A program made the translations under genes and the position numbers. This document shows positions 6,568 through 13,585 of a DNA stretch of 14,794 bases, piece after piece; positions within the stretch are counted from its first letter, which is position 1; each line of letters opens with the position of its first letter. Source of the DNA: an uncultured Actinomycetes bacterium (lineage in GTDB: Bacteria; Actinomycetota; Thermoleophilia; Miltoncostaeales; Miltoncostaeaceae); NCBI GenBank assembly GCA_937862675.1, contig CALMEC010000166.1, positions 1 to 14,794 on the forward strand, written 5' to 3'. Below the pieces are notes generated by a model. It was not told where the DNA came from, ran no database searches, and saw only the letters and a program-made list of their open reading frames with translations.

Positions 6568-7959
6568 ATGATCACCCATACGCCGGCCACTCGACGCCGG
6601 TCACGCCTCCGATCCAAGGCGGCCCGCCTGCGCTCCGGCGTCATCGTCATCGCGTTCGCGATCGCCGCAGGAGCGACCGCGAACGCCGTCCCGGCATCTC
6701 CGGCGGAACGGACCGAGCGTTCGCCGTCGCGCGCCGACGTGCGGCCGGCCGCCTCGCCGGTCGTCATGGCAGGTCGGGCGGCCTGTCCGGCACGTCCGCG
6801 TTTCAACAGCGTGATCGACGCCGACGGCCGCACATCCTTCTTCTACCGCCCCCAACCGGGGCAGACGATCGTGGGCGCGCGCGGCCGGGGAACCGGTCGC
6901 GTCCGGACGCTCATGACCACGGCGCGCGGGCGGGCGGCGTTGCCGCGGGGCGAGATCACGACGGACCGCGTCGTCGACGCGAGCCGTCTGCCGTGGTTCG
7001 CGCGGAAAGCGGGCCCACGGCGGGTGGTGGCGGCGATCGTCGCGAACGCCGACAGCCGTTCGTATGCCGGCATCCGCCTGGCCTACTCCCCGAAGGCGGG
7101 CACCTACGCGAAGCTCATCCTCCCCGCGGGGACGGTTCGCACGACGTCGGCGGGGTGCACGACGATCACGGGGTATCCGACCATCTACGCCCAGAACATC
7201 CGGCGCGGCGGTGGCGGCACGACCACGGATCCCGGTGATCCGGCCACACCGACGGACCCCGAGCCCACGGTCGACGTCGGACCCGCGTTCCGTCTCGTCC
7301 TCGCCCTCCCTCGCGACCAGCAGGAGCCACCGGGTGCCGTCGCCGCCATCCGCAGCGAGGCCGGCGCCGTGACGGCGTGGTTCGCCCGGCAGTCGGCCAA
7401 CGGCGCCCTGCCGCGCTGGGTCCGCACCGCATCCGGGCAGATCGATGTCCGCGTCGTGCGTCTGCCGAAGACCACCGCGGAGTACACGGCAGGCGATCAT
7501 CACGGCGTCCTCGCCGACGTGAGGGGTGTCGCGCGTCCGACCCGGGGGGTGGTGGCCGACGTCGTCTGGATCGACGCCGGCTCGCCGGCCGGTCAGCCCT
7601 GCGGCGTCTCCGTCGGCGGCCGCACGGACGCAGACGCCTCGCGGCCCATGGGCAGCGTCCTGTGGGAGGCGGCGTGCGACGTCCGTCCGAATGCGGACTG
7701 GGGCTGGCCCTACGGGGGCACGTACCTGCTCGCGCACGAGATGACCCACCTGTTCGGCGCCGCCCGTGCCTGTGCTCCGCACAACGACGGCTCCGGGCAC
7801 GTCACCGACTCGTCGAAGGACATCATCAGTGCGACGGGACGCGACTGGGACGACCTGCGTCTCGATCCCGGTTACGACGACTACCTCTTCACCGGTGACG
7901 AATGCGACATCGCGCGAAGCCCGATGTGGACGGTGACGCCGACACGTCCGGCCGGATAG
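6568..7959 (+). CDS. Secreted HExxH metallopeptidase-like protein, paralogue 1
   Basis: A 463-residue exported protein. It has an Arg-rich n-region, a hydrophobic h-region (24-40) and probable cleavage after ATANA. A first domain (about 70-212) has no family I recognise. A Gly/Thr/Pro linker (about 212-237) leads to a second domain with the zinc motif HEMTHLFGAARACAPH at 390-405. The order HExxH, G three residues on, then A-P-H, then GHV and later G-Y-D-D-Y resembles a loose group of actinobacterial secreted peptidases written as HExGHxLGAVQxSAPH...GHC. The third metal ligand is probably the APH histidine (405), because the metzincin position is Arg400. Activity is unproven. Start ATG 6568 has a weak AGGA site seven bases upstream. 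The gene is followed by a strong terminator and by a paralogue (8165-9577) sharing both domains. Confidence 0.85.
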   Translation: MITHTPATRRRSRLRSKAARLRSGVIVIAFAIAAGATANAVPASPAERTERSPSRADVRPAASPVVMAGRAACPARPRFNSVIDADGRTSFFYRPQPGQTIVGARGRGTGRVRTLMTTARGRAALPRGEITTDRVVDASRLPWFARKAGPRRVVAAIVANADSRSYAGIRLAYSPKAGTYAKLILPAGTVRTTSAGCTTITGYPTIYAQNIRRGGGGTTTDPGDPATPTDPEPTVDVGPAFRLVLALPRDQQEPPGAVAAIRSEAGAVTAWFARQSANGALPRWVRTASGQIDVRVVRLPKTTAEYTAGDHHGVLADVRGVARPTRGVVADVVWIDAGSPAGQPCGVSVGGRTDADASRPMGSVLWEAACDVRPNADWGWPYGGTYLLAHEMTHLFGAARACAPHNDGSGHVTDSSKDIISATGRDWDDLRLDPGYDDYLFTGDECDIARSPMWTVTPTRPAG

Positions 7960-7966
7960 CGGTGCC

Positions 7967-7990
7967 GTGGGACGGCCCTGGCCGTCCCAC
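7967..7990 (+). terminator. Strong hairpin terminator after peptidase paralogue 1
   Basis: GTGGGACGGCC (7967-7977) pairs perfectly with GGCCGTCCCAC (7980-7990), giving about ten usable base pairs and a tight loop, seven bases after the stop. No T-run follows. Confidence 0.75.
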
Positions 7991-8164
7991 CCTCAGGGCA
8001 TCGTCTCGGGCTGCCGATGACGAGGTCGGAGTGCCGCGACCGAACCGCCGTCTTGCCGATCGGATCGGGATGACCCAGCCGCTCGGGCACGCCTCCGACT
8101 TTCCCCGACGTGTGATGCCATGAGGACCGTTGTGACGAGCGATTCCGAGAGTCCGGAGACCCCG

Positions 8165-9577
8165 ATGTCGTCGATCGGTCGCATGCGCCGGTGCGTGCGG
8201 CCACGCCGTCGTCCCCGGGCCGCGCGGTCCGGCGGAGGACTCGTCCTCATGTGCGCGGCCCTCGTCCTGGTCCTGGCGGGTGCGGCGCACGGCGCGACAC
8301 GACACGTCCGCGTGTCCGACGAGATCCCCCGGACGTCGAACGAGGGAATCTGGACCATCGCGCCGGGACCGACCGGCACGACGTGCCCGACGCGCCCCCG
8401 CTTCACCGCGGTGATCGACGCGGACGGGGGGACGTCCTTCTCCTACCGGGCCCGGACCGGGCAGATCATCGTGGGCGCGCGGGGCCTCGGGGTACAACGG
8501 GTGCGCGCGATGCTGCGGACGACGGCGGGGCGTGCCCGTCTCCCGCGAATCGAGATGACCACCGACCGGGCCGTCGACGCACGGCGACTCCCGTGGTTCG
8601 CTGAGAGGACCGGCCCGCACAGGATCGTCATGGCGATCCTCGCGAACGCCGACGGCAGCGGCTACTCGGGCGTCCGTATCGGATACACGCCCAGGATGGG
8701 GACCTCCGCCAAGCTCATCCTCCCGCCGGGGGCGGTTCGGACGACGCTCCCGGGGTGTCCGAGGGTGACGGGGTATCCCCCGATCTACGCGAGGAACATC
8801 GCGCGTGCCGCCGGGGTCCGCGCGTCCGCGCCGAGCGGGTCGGTCGCCACCACGGCCGACGGCACCGCGAAGCGGGTGACGGCTCCGGTCGACCGTGGCC
8901 CCGCCTTCCGGTTGACCCTGGCGCTTCCCCGTGACCAGGCCGCCCCGCCCGGCGCCGTCGCCGCCATCCGGCATGAGGCCGAGGTGGTGACCGACTGGTT
9001 CGCCGGCCAGTCCGCGAACGGTGCCCGACCCCGCTGGATCCGTGACCGGTCCGGCCGGATCGACGTCCGCATCGTGGATCTCCCGAGGTCCACCGCGGAG
9101 TACAACGGCGGCACACAGGGTCCCGTCCTCCAGGACGTGAAGGCTGCCTCCCGTCCCGTGGCGGGCCTGGTCGTGGACGTGGTCTGGATCGCCGCCGGGG
9201 TGCCGCAGATCCATCCCTGCGGTGTCGCCACCTCATCGTCCGTCGGGAACGGCCCGTTCCTCCCGACCGGGGCCGTCCTGTGGCAGACGGCCTGTGACGT
9301 CACCCCGTCGATCGACTCGGCGTGGCCCGACGGCGGGACCTACCTCCTCGCCCACGAGATGGCGCACCTCTTCGGTGCCGTCCAGGCCTGTGCCCCGCAT
9401 TACGACGGCACCGGTCACGTCGTCGGGTCACCGACGGACATCCTGAACGAGGACGGCCTGGACTGGCAGCACCTCGTGCTCGACCCCGGGTATGACGACT
9501 ACCTCTACACGGGCAACGCCTGCGACATCGCGCGGAGTCCGATGTGGACGGTCGCGCCGATCCGTCCGGCGGGATAG
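8165..9577 (+). CDS. Secreted HExxH metallopeptidase-like protein, paralogue 2
   Basis: A 470-residue paralogue of the preceding gene with the same two-domain plan; by eye more than half the residues match in the C-terminal domain. Signal peptide: Arg-rich start, hydrophobic LVLMCAALVLVLAG (26-39), likely cleavage after AHG or AHGA. Zinc motif HEMAHLFGAVQACAPH at 397-412. The AVQ-x-x-APH wording is closer than in paralogue 1 to the known secreted peptidase pattern. The tail G-Y-D-D-Y-L-Y-T-G-N-x-C-D-I-A-R-S-P-M-W is almost identical in both. The linker (about 214-245) differs completely. ATG 8165 is preferred because GGAG lies six bases upstream; the frame is open to ATG 8120 (15 more residues), which lacks a ribosome site. 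It probably has its own promoter, given the terminator upstream. Confidence 0.83.
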   Translation: MSSIGRMRRCVRPRRRPRAARSGGGLVLMCAALVLVLAGAAHGATRHVRVSDEIPRTSNEGIWTIAPGPTGTTCPTRPRFTAVIDADGGTSFSYRARTGQIIVGARGLGVQRVRAMLRTTAGRARLPRIEMTTDRAVDARRLPWFAERTGPHRIVMAILANADGSGYSGVRIGYTPRMGTSAKLILPPGAVRTTLPGCPRVTGYPPIYARNIARAAGVRASAPSGSVATTADGTAKRVTAPVDRGPAFRLTLALPRDQAAPPGAVAAIRHEAEVVTDWFAGQSANGARPRWIRDRSGRIDVRIVDLPRSTAEYNGGTQGPVLQDVKAASRPVAGLVVDVVWIAAGVPQIHPCGVATSSSVGNGPFLPTGAVLWQTACDVTPSIDSAWPDGGTYLLAHEMAHLFGAVQACAPHYDGTGHVVGSPTDILNEDGLDWQHLVLDPGYDDYLYTGNACDIARSPMWTVAPIRPAG

Positions 9578-9705
9578 CAACCGGATCCGCGGGTGAGGTG
9601 ATCGTCGCCGCGCCTCTCCCGACGTCGGGGGGGCGATCGGTGGAGCGTGCCCGGCTGACTGCGGCATCGCCCGTGGGCTCGGCCGCGATCCGGCGGTCGA
9701 GGAGA

Positions 9706-9748
9706 CGCCGTGTCACTCCCGGTGCCAGGCACCGGGAGTGACACGGCG
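9706..9748. repeat. REP-like palindrome A: 21-bp perfect stem around GGTGCC-a-GGCACC
   Basis: Arms 9706-9726 and 9728-9748 pair at all 21 positions around a single central A. The core CCGGTGCCAGGCACCGG and the outer TGTCA/TGACA are shared with palindrome B. Such a perfect inverted repeat could act as a bidirectional terminator, an mRNA end-protecting stem, or a target of a REP-associated (RAYT) transposase. Confidence 0.9.
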
Positions 9749-9811
9749 ACGGCCGACAGGACGCTTTTCCCTGCAAGGAGGTGTGTTATCCGTCGCAGGA
9801 CGCCGGACGCG

Positions 9812-9844
9812 TGTCATCGCCGGTGCCAGGCACCGGCGATGACA
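9812..9844. repeat. REP-like palindrome B: 16-bp perfect stem with the same core
   Basis: Arms 9812-9827 and 9829-9844 pair at all 16 positions around a central A at 9828. Compared with palindrome A only three positions per arm differ (TCG for CTC on the left, CGA for GAG on the right), and all three are compensated so that pairing is kept. The centres are 101 bases apart. Confidence 0.9.
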
Positions 9845-9969
9845 ACGCCGGCCGTTGCGGATGGGGCCGTCGCCCGGTGTATCCGCACGTCCGGGGAACG
9901 GTGTCCGGGAGGAAGGGGGAGACGACGCGACGCCCGCGCCGATGACGGCGCACATCCCTGATCCCGCGG

Positions 9970-10494
9970 TCAGGACCGGCACGCCGCCCAGAGTCCGCGG
10001 CGGGCCTTCCGCGCCTCGGACTCCGCGGCGACGAACGCCGCGTGCCGGGTGAACGGGCGGTCACGGTAGACGTACACCGTCGCCGCCCCACGGGCGACGA
10101 GAGTCTCATTGACGGAAACGGTCGCGCCACGACGGTGGACGTAGGCCAGCAGACGTCCGTAGCGGTCGATGCGATCCTGGGTGGGGTCCGCCACGAGGCG
10201 CACGGAGGCGCCGACGGGCATGAGCTCGCCGGCGATCCGGGTTGCCTCGTCGCCGTAGCACTCCTCCGCCTGATCCGGATGGCGGACCTCCGGCGCATCG
10301 ACACCCAGCAGGCGGACCGCCCGGGTCGTCCCGCCGCCGATGCGGACCCTGACGGTGTCGCCGTCGGTCACCGATGCGACGACCGCGGTCGTCGGCGTGG
10401 TCCCCGCCGTCCCGGTCGGGGTCGTCGCCGTGTCACCGCATCCGGACAGGCACAGAGCGGCGATTGACACGGCCAGAATGGTGCGTGCGACCAT
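9970..10494 (-). CDS. Thermonuclease (SNase)-family lipoprotein
   Basis: Probable exported, lipid-anchored Ca-dependent nuclease that cuts DNA and RNA non-specifically. From the ATG at 10494-10492 the product is 174 residues. It has a basic start, a hydrophobic stretch, and lipobox LSGC with Cys19, followed by a Thr/Gly/Pro spacer. The SNase fold covers about 38-174. Catalytic and calcium residues are present: DGDT (44-47), Arg61 and Asp66/Glu69 in RLLGVDAPE, and Arg114 in DRYGRLLAY, corresponding to Asp21, Arg35, Asp40/Glu43 and Arg87 of staphylococcal nuclease. The frame is open to 10542, but the extra 16 residues would spoil the signal peptide. Two additional cysteines (79 and near the C-terminus) could form a disulfide. 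The gene is convergent with peptidase paralogue 2 and divergent from gap, 74 bases away. Confidence 0.92.
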   Translation of the reverse strand: MVARTILAVSIAALCLSGCGDTATTPTGTAGTTPTTAVVASVTDGDTVRVRIGGGTTRAVRLLGVDAPEVRHPDQAEECYGDEATRIAGELMPVGASVRLVADPTQDRIDRYGRLLAYVHRRGATVSVNETLVARGAATVYVYRDRPFTRHAAFVAAESEARKARRGLWAACRS

Positions 10495-10504
10495 CCGGCC
10501 AGTG

Positions 10505-10533
10505 TTCCAGCGGCACCGGACGGTTGGTAGGCT
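10505..10533 (+). promoter_or_regulatory. Possible promoter of the gap operon
   Basis: TAGGCT (10528-10533) fits an actinobacterial -10 (TAnnnT). Seventeen bases upstream TTCCAG (10505-10510) is only a weak -35. The start of transcription would fall near 10540, about 30 bases before the gap ATG. The same short region must also carry the promoter of the divergent nuclease gene. Confidence 0.3.
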
Positions 10534-10568
10534 CGCGGGCACATCCGTGAACTCACACAGGAGCTGGA

Positions 10569-11567
10569 ATGGGTCTTCGAGTCGGAATCAACGGGTTCGG
10601 TCGCATCGGTCGCAACGTCTTCCGCGCCGCGCGTGACGCCAACGACGGCGTCGACATCGTCGCGATCAACGACATCACCGATGCACCGACGCTGGCACAC
10701 CTTCTGAAGTACGACTCGGTCTTCCGCCGCTACCCCGGCACGGTCGAGGTGGCCGACGGCAGCATCGTCGTCGACGGCAACACGGTCGTCGTCCACTCCG
10801 AGCGCAACCCCGCCGACATCCCGTGGTCCGACCAGGACGTCGACGTCGTCATCGAGAGCACCGGGCTCTTCACCGAGCGCGACAAGGCCGCCGCCCACCT
10901 CGGCGGCAGCGTCAAGAAGGTCGTCATCTCCGCCCCGGCGAAGAACCCGGACCTCACGGTCTGCCTGGGCGTCAACGACGACCAGTACGACGCGTCCAAG
11001 CACGACATCGTGTCCAACGCGTCCTGCACCACCAACTGCCTGTCGCCGGTCGCCAAGGTGCTCCACGAGCTGGTGGGCATCAAGCGCGGCTACATGACGA
11101 CGACCCACGCCTACACCAACGACCAGCGGATCCTCGACCTTCCGCACTCCGACCTCCGTCGCGCCCGCAGCGCCGCGCTCAGCATCATCCCGACGTCCAC
11201 GGGTGCCGCGAAGGCGATCGGCGAGGTCATGCCGGAGCTGAAGGGCGTCCTCGACGGCATCGCGATGCGCGTGCCCGTCCCGGACGGCTCGGTCGTCGAC
11301 CTCACCTGCGAGGTCGGTCGCGAGACCTCCAAGGAGGAGATCAACGCGGCGATGAAGGCGGCCGCCGAGGGCCCGATGAAGGGCATCCTGGCCTACACCG
11401 AGGACCCGATCGTGTCGGCCGACATCGTCGGCGACCCGCACTCGTCGATCTTCGACTCGCAGCTCACGATGGTCAACGGCAACTTCGTCAAGATCGTCAC
11501 CTGGTACGACAACGAGTGGGGCTATTCCAACCGCGTCGTCGAGCTCTGCCAGAAGCTCGCCGGCTGA
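10569..11567 (+). CDS. gap: Glyceraldehyde-3-phosphate dehydrogenase, type I, NAD-type
   Basis: Converts glyceraldehyde-3-phosphate, phosphate and NAD+ to 1,3-bisphosphoglycerate in cytosolic glycolysis. The 332 residues are the standard length. The Rossmann motif INGFGRIGR is at 7-15. Asn34-Asp35 at the end of the second strand favour NAD over NADP. Catalytic Cys153 lies in SASCTTNC-type sequence (152-157), His180 in TTTHAYT, and the C-terminal signature is WYDNEWGYSNR. Start ATG 10569 has AGGAG (10559-10563) five bases upstream. It is the first gene of a tightly packed operon; pgk begins three bases after its stop. No odd features. Confidence 0.98.
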   Translation: MGLRVGINGFGRIGRNVFRAARDANDGVDIVAINDITDAPTLAHLLKYDSVFRRYPGTVEVADGSIVVDGNTVVVHSERNPADIPWSDQDVDVVIESTGLFTERDKAAAHLGGSVKKVVISAPAKNPDLTVCLGVNDDQYDASKHDIVSNASCTTNCLSPVAKVLHELVGIKRGYMTTTHAYTNDQRILDLPHSDLRRARSAALSIIPTSTGAAKAIGEVMPELKGVLDGIAMRVPVPDGSVVDLTCEVGRETSKEEINAAMKAAAEGPMKGILAYTEDPIVSADIVGDPHSSIFDSQLTMVNGNFVKIVTWYDNEWGYSNRVVELCQKLAG

Positions 11568-11570
11568 GCG

Positions 11571-12761
11571 ATGGCCCTCATCGACATCACCACGGCGGGT
11601 CGCGACTGGGCCGGGACGAAGGTCCTGGTCCGGTCGGACCTCAACGTGCCGCTGGACGACGGCCGGATCACCGACGACACCCGCATCCGCGCGTCGGTCC
11701 CGACGATCAAGCATCTGCTCGACGCCGGTGCGGCGGTCGCGGTCTGCAGCCATCTCGGGCGCCCCAAGGGCGAGGTGAAGCCCGAGCTGTCGCTCGCACC
11801 GGTGGCCACCCGTCTGTCCGAGCTCCTCGGCGTCCCGGTCGAGCTGGCACCGGACAGCGTCGGTGACGCGGTCCGCGCGAAGGTCGACGCCCTCCGGCCC
11901 GGTCAGGTGCTGCTGCTGGAGAACCTCCGGTTCCATCCGGAGGAGGAGAAGAACGACCCGGCGTTCGCGAAGGACCTCGCCGCCGGCTTCGACCGGTACG
12001 TCAACGACGCGTTCGGCGCGGCGCACCGGGCGCATGCGTCGACGGAGGGCGTCGCGCACGTCCTCCCCGCCACCGCCGGCCTGCTCCTCGCCCGTGAGGT
12101 CGCGTTCATCGGCGGTCTCCTCGAGAAGCCGAAGCACCCGTTCGTCGCGGTCCTCGGGGGCTCCAAGGTCTCGGACAAGCTGCCGCTCATCGAGCACCTG
12201 CTCCGGGTGACGGACCGCATCCTCATCGGCGGGGCGATGTGCTTCACGTTCTTCGCCGCTCTCGGCGACCCGGTCGGGAAGTCGCTCCACGAGGACGAGG
12301 ACACGCAGAAGCTCGCACGTGAGCTTCTCGATCGCGCCGCACAGGTCAACTGCACGCTGCAGCTCCCGATCGACGTCCTGGTGGCCGACACCTTCGCCGC
12401 CGAGAGCCGGCAGGAGGTGCTCCCCAGCGACGCCATCCCGGACTGGGGGATGGGCGTGGACATCGGTCCGCGCACCGCTGCCGTCTACGCCGAGGCCGTC
12501 GCGGAGGCCGGCACGGTGTTCTGGAACGGCCCGATGGGGGCTTTCGAGATCCCGCCGTTCGCCGCGGGCACACGCGCCGTCGCCGAGGCGATGGCCGAGT
12601 CCTCCGCCACCACGGTTGTCGGGGGCGGCGACTCCGGTGCCGCCGTCGCCCAGTTCGGCCTCGACGACAAGTTCACCCACGTCTCCACCGGCGGCGGGGC
12701 ATCCCTGGAGATGCTCGAGGGACGCACCCTTCCCGGCGTCGCCGCACTCCTGGAATCATGA
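11571..12761 (+). CDS. pgk: Phosphoglycerate kinase
   Basis: Transfers phosphate from 1,3-bisphosphoglycerate to ADP, making ATP, directly after the GAPDH step. The 396 residues match the usual bacterial size. Substrate-domain motifs RSDLNVPLDDG (21-31) and SHLGRPKG (60-67), the LLLENLRFHPEEEKN segment, the nucleotide-domain hinge GGSKVSDK, and GGGDS (351-355) with STGGGASLE (372-380) are all intact. The start is ATG 11571, three bases after the gap TGA. Its own TGA overlaps the tpiA ATG (ATGA), so translation is coupled. Confidence 0.98.
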   Translation: MALIDITTAGRDWAGTKVLVRSDLNVPLDDGRITDDTRIRASVPTIKHLLDAGAAVAVCSHLGRPKGEVKPELSLAPVATRLSELLGVPVELAPDSVGDAVRAKVDALRPGQVLLLENLRFHPEEEKNDPAFAKDLAAGFDRYVNDAFGAAHRAHASTEGVAHVLPATAGLLLAREVAFIGGLLEKPKHPFVAVLGGSKVSDKLPLIEHLLRVTDRILIGGAMCFTFFAALGDPVGKSLHEDEDTQKLARELLDRAAQVNCTLQLPIDVLVADTFAAESRQEVLPSDAIPDWGMGVDIGPRTAAVYAEAVAEAGTVFWNGPMGAFEIPPFAAGTRAVAEAMAESSATTVVGGGDSGAAVAQFGLDDKFTHVSTGGGASLEMLEGRTLPGVAALLES

Positions 12762-13513
12762 GCACACGCACACCCATCGTCGCCGGCAACTGGAAGATGT
12801 TCAAGACGGCGGCCGAGGCCACCGACCACTGCCGGACCCTCGCGGGACTCCTCGCCGACGTCTCCGGCGTCGAGATCGCCGTCTGTCCGCCGTACATCGC
12901 GCTGGACGCCGCCGCCACGGCCCTCAGCGGCTCGGGCATCGCCGTCTTCGCCCAGGCCGTGCACGAGGCGGCGGATGGCGCCCACACCGGGGAGATCAGC
13001 GCCGGCATGGTGCTGTCCACCGGTGCCACCGGCACACTCGTCGGGCACTCCGAACGGCGTGCCGCGGGAGAGACGGACGACCAGGTCGCCGCACGCGTGC
13101 GGGCTGCCCTGGACGCGGGGCTCCGCGTCATCATGTGCTGCGGCGAGTCGCTCGATCAGCGGGATGCGGGGGAGACCCTCGACTGGCTCACCGGACAGGT
13201 CCGTTCGGGCCTCGCGCTCGTCTCTCCGGAGGAGCAGGACCGGGTCGCGATCGCCTACGAGCCCATCTGGGCCATCGGCACCGGGCGCGTCGCCAGCCCG
13301 GAGCAGGCCCAGGAGGCCTGCGCCCATGTCCGCCACGTGGCCGCGGAGCGGTTCGACGGTGACGGCCTGCGCGTTCTCTACGGAGGAAGTGTCAGCCCCG
13401 ACAACGCCGCCGAGCTGTTCTCCCAGCCGGACGTCGACGGCGGGCTGGTCGGCGGGGCCAGCCTGGATCCGCAGAAGTTCGCCGCCGTCGTCCGCGGGGC
13501 CGTCGCAGCCTGA
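12758..13513 (+). CDS. tpiA: Triosephosphate isomerase
   Basis: Interconverts dihydroxyacetone phosphate and glyceraldehyde-3-phosphate. The 251-residue TIM barrel has the catalytic residues Asn11 and Lys13 (AGNWKM), His97 (VGHSERR) and Glu168 (AYEPIWAIGTG), plus the phosphate-binding YGGSV near the C-terminus. Around residue 66 the common AQN/AQD motif reads AQA, an unusual but non-catalytic change. The ATG lies in the pgk stop as ATGA. The gene ends 72 bases before gpmI. Confidence 0.98.
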   Translation: MSTRTPIVAGNWKMFKTAAEATDHCRTLAGLLADVSGVEIAVCPPYIALDAAATALSGSGIAVFAQAVHEAADGAHTGEISAGMVLSTGATGTLVGHSERRAAGETDDQVAARVRAALDAGLRVIMCCGESLDQRDAGETLDWLTGQVRSGLALVSPEEQDRVAIAYEPIWAIGTGRVASPEQAQEACAHVRHVAAERFDGDGLRVLYGGSVSPDNAAELFSQPDVDGGLVGGASLDPQKFAAVVRGAVAA

Positions 13514-13520
13514 CCATGCG

Positions 13521-13554
13521 GCATCGGCGATGCACCCCGGGCGCGCGATCCCGG
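13521..13554 (+). other. Small stems between tpiA and gpmI
   Basis: Two short stems can be drawn in the 72-bp gap: GCATC-GGC-GATGC (13521-13533) and CCGGG/CCCGG (13537-13541 with 13550-13554). They are too weak to call a terminator; they could be an internal processing or attenuation point in the operon. Confidence 0.25.
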
Positions 13555-13585
13555 TCCATGTCCATCCATCTCTGATCGGAGCGCA

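Larger units (their letters stand above)
9578..9969. other. 392-bp convergent intergenic region with two palindromes
   Basis: Space between the 3' ends of peptidase paralogue 2 (plus) and the nuclease gene (minus). The two palindromes sit almost symmetrically, 128 and 125 bases from the neighbouring stops. Open frames here merely translate the palindromes and are not genes. A perfect Shine-Dalgarno word AAGGAGGTG (9775-9783) has no usable start codon after it. Confidence 0.7.

Noticed and set aside
9706..9844. CRISPR array or IS terminal inverted repeats
   Set aside because: Only two units, each itself a palindrome, no regular spacers, no transposase gene between or near them and no target-site duplication.
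9710..9961. Small frames on both strands around the palindromes, starting with the same peptide MSLPVPGTGSDT
   Set aside because: The identical peptides on opposite strands result from translating the palindrome; not evidence of coding.
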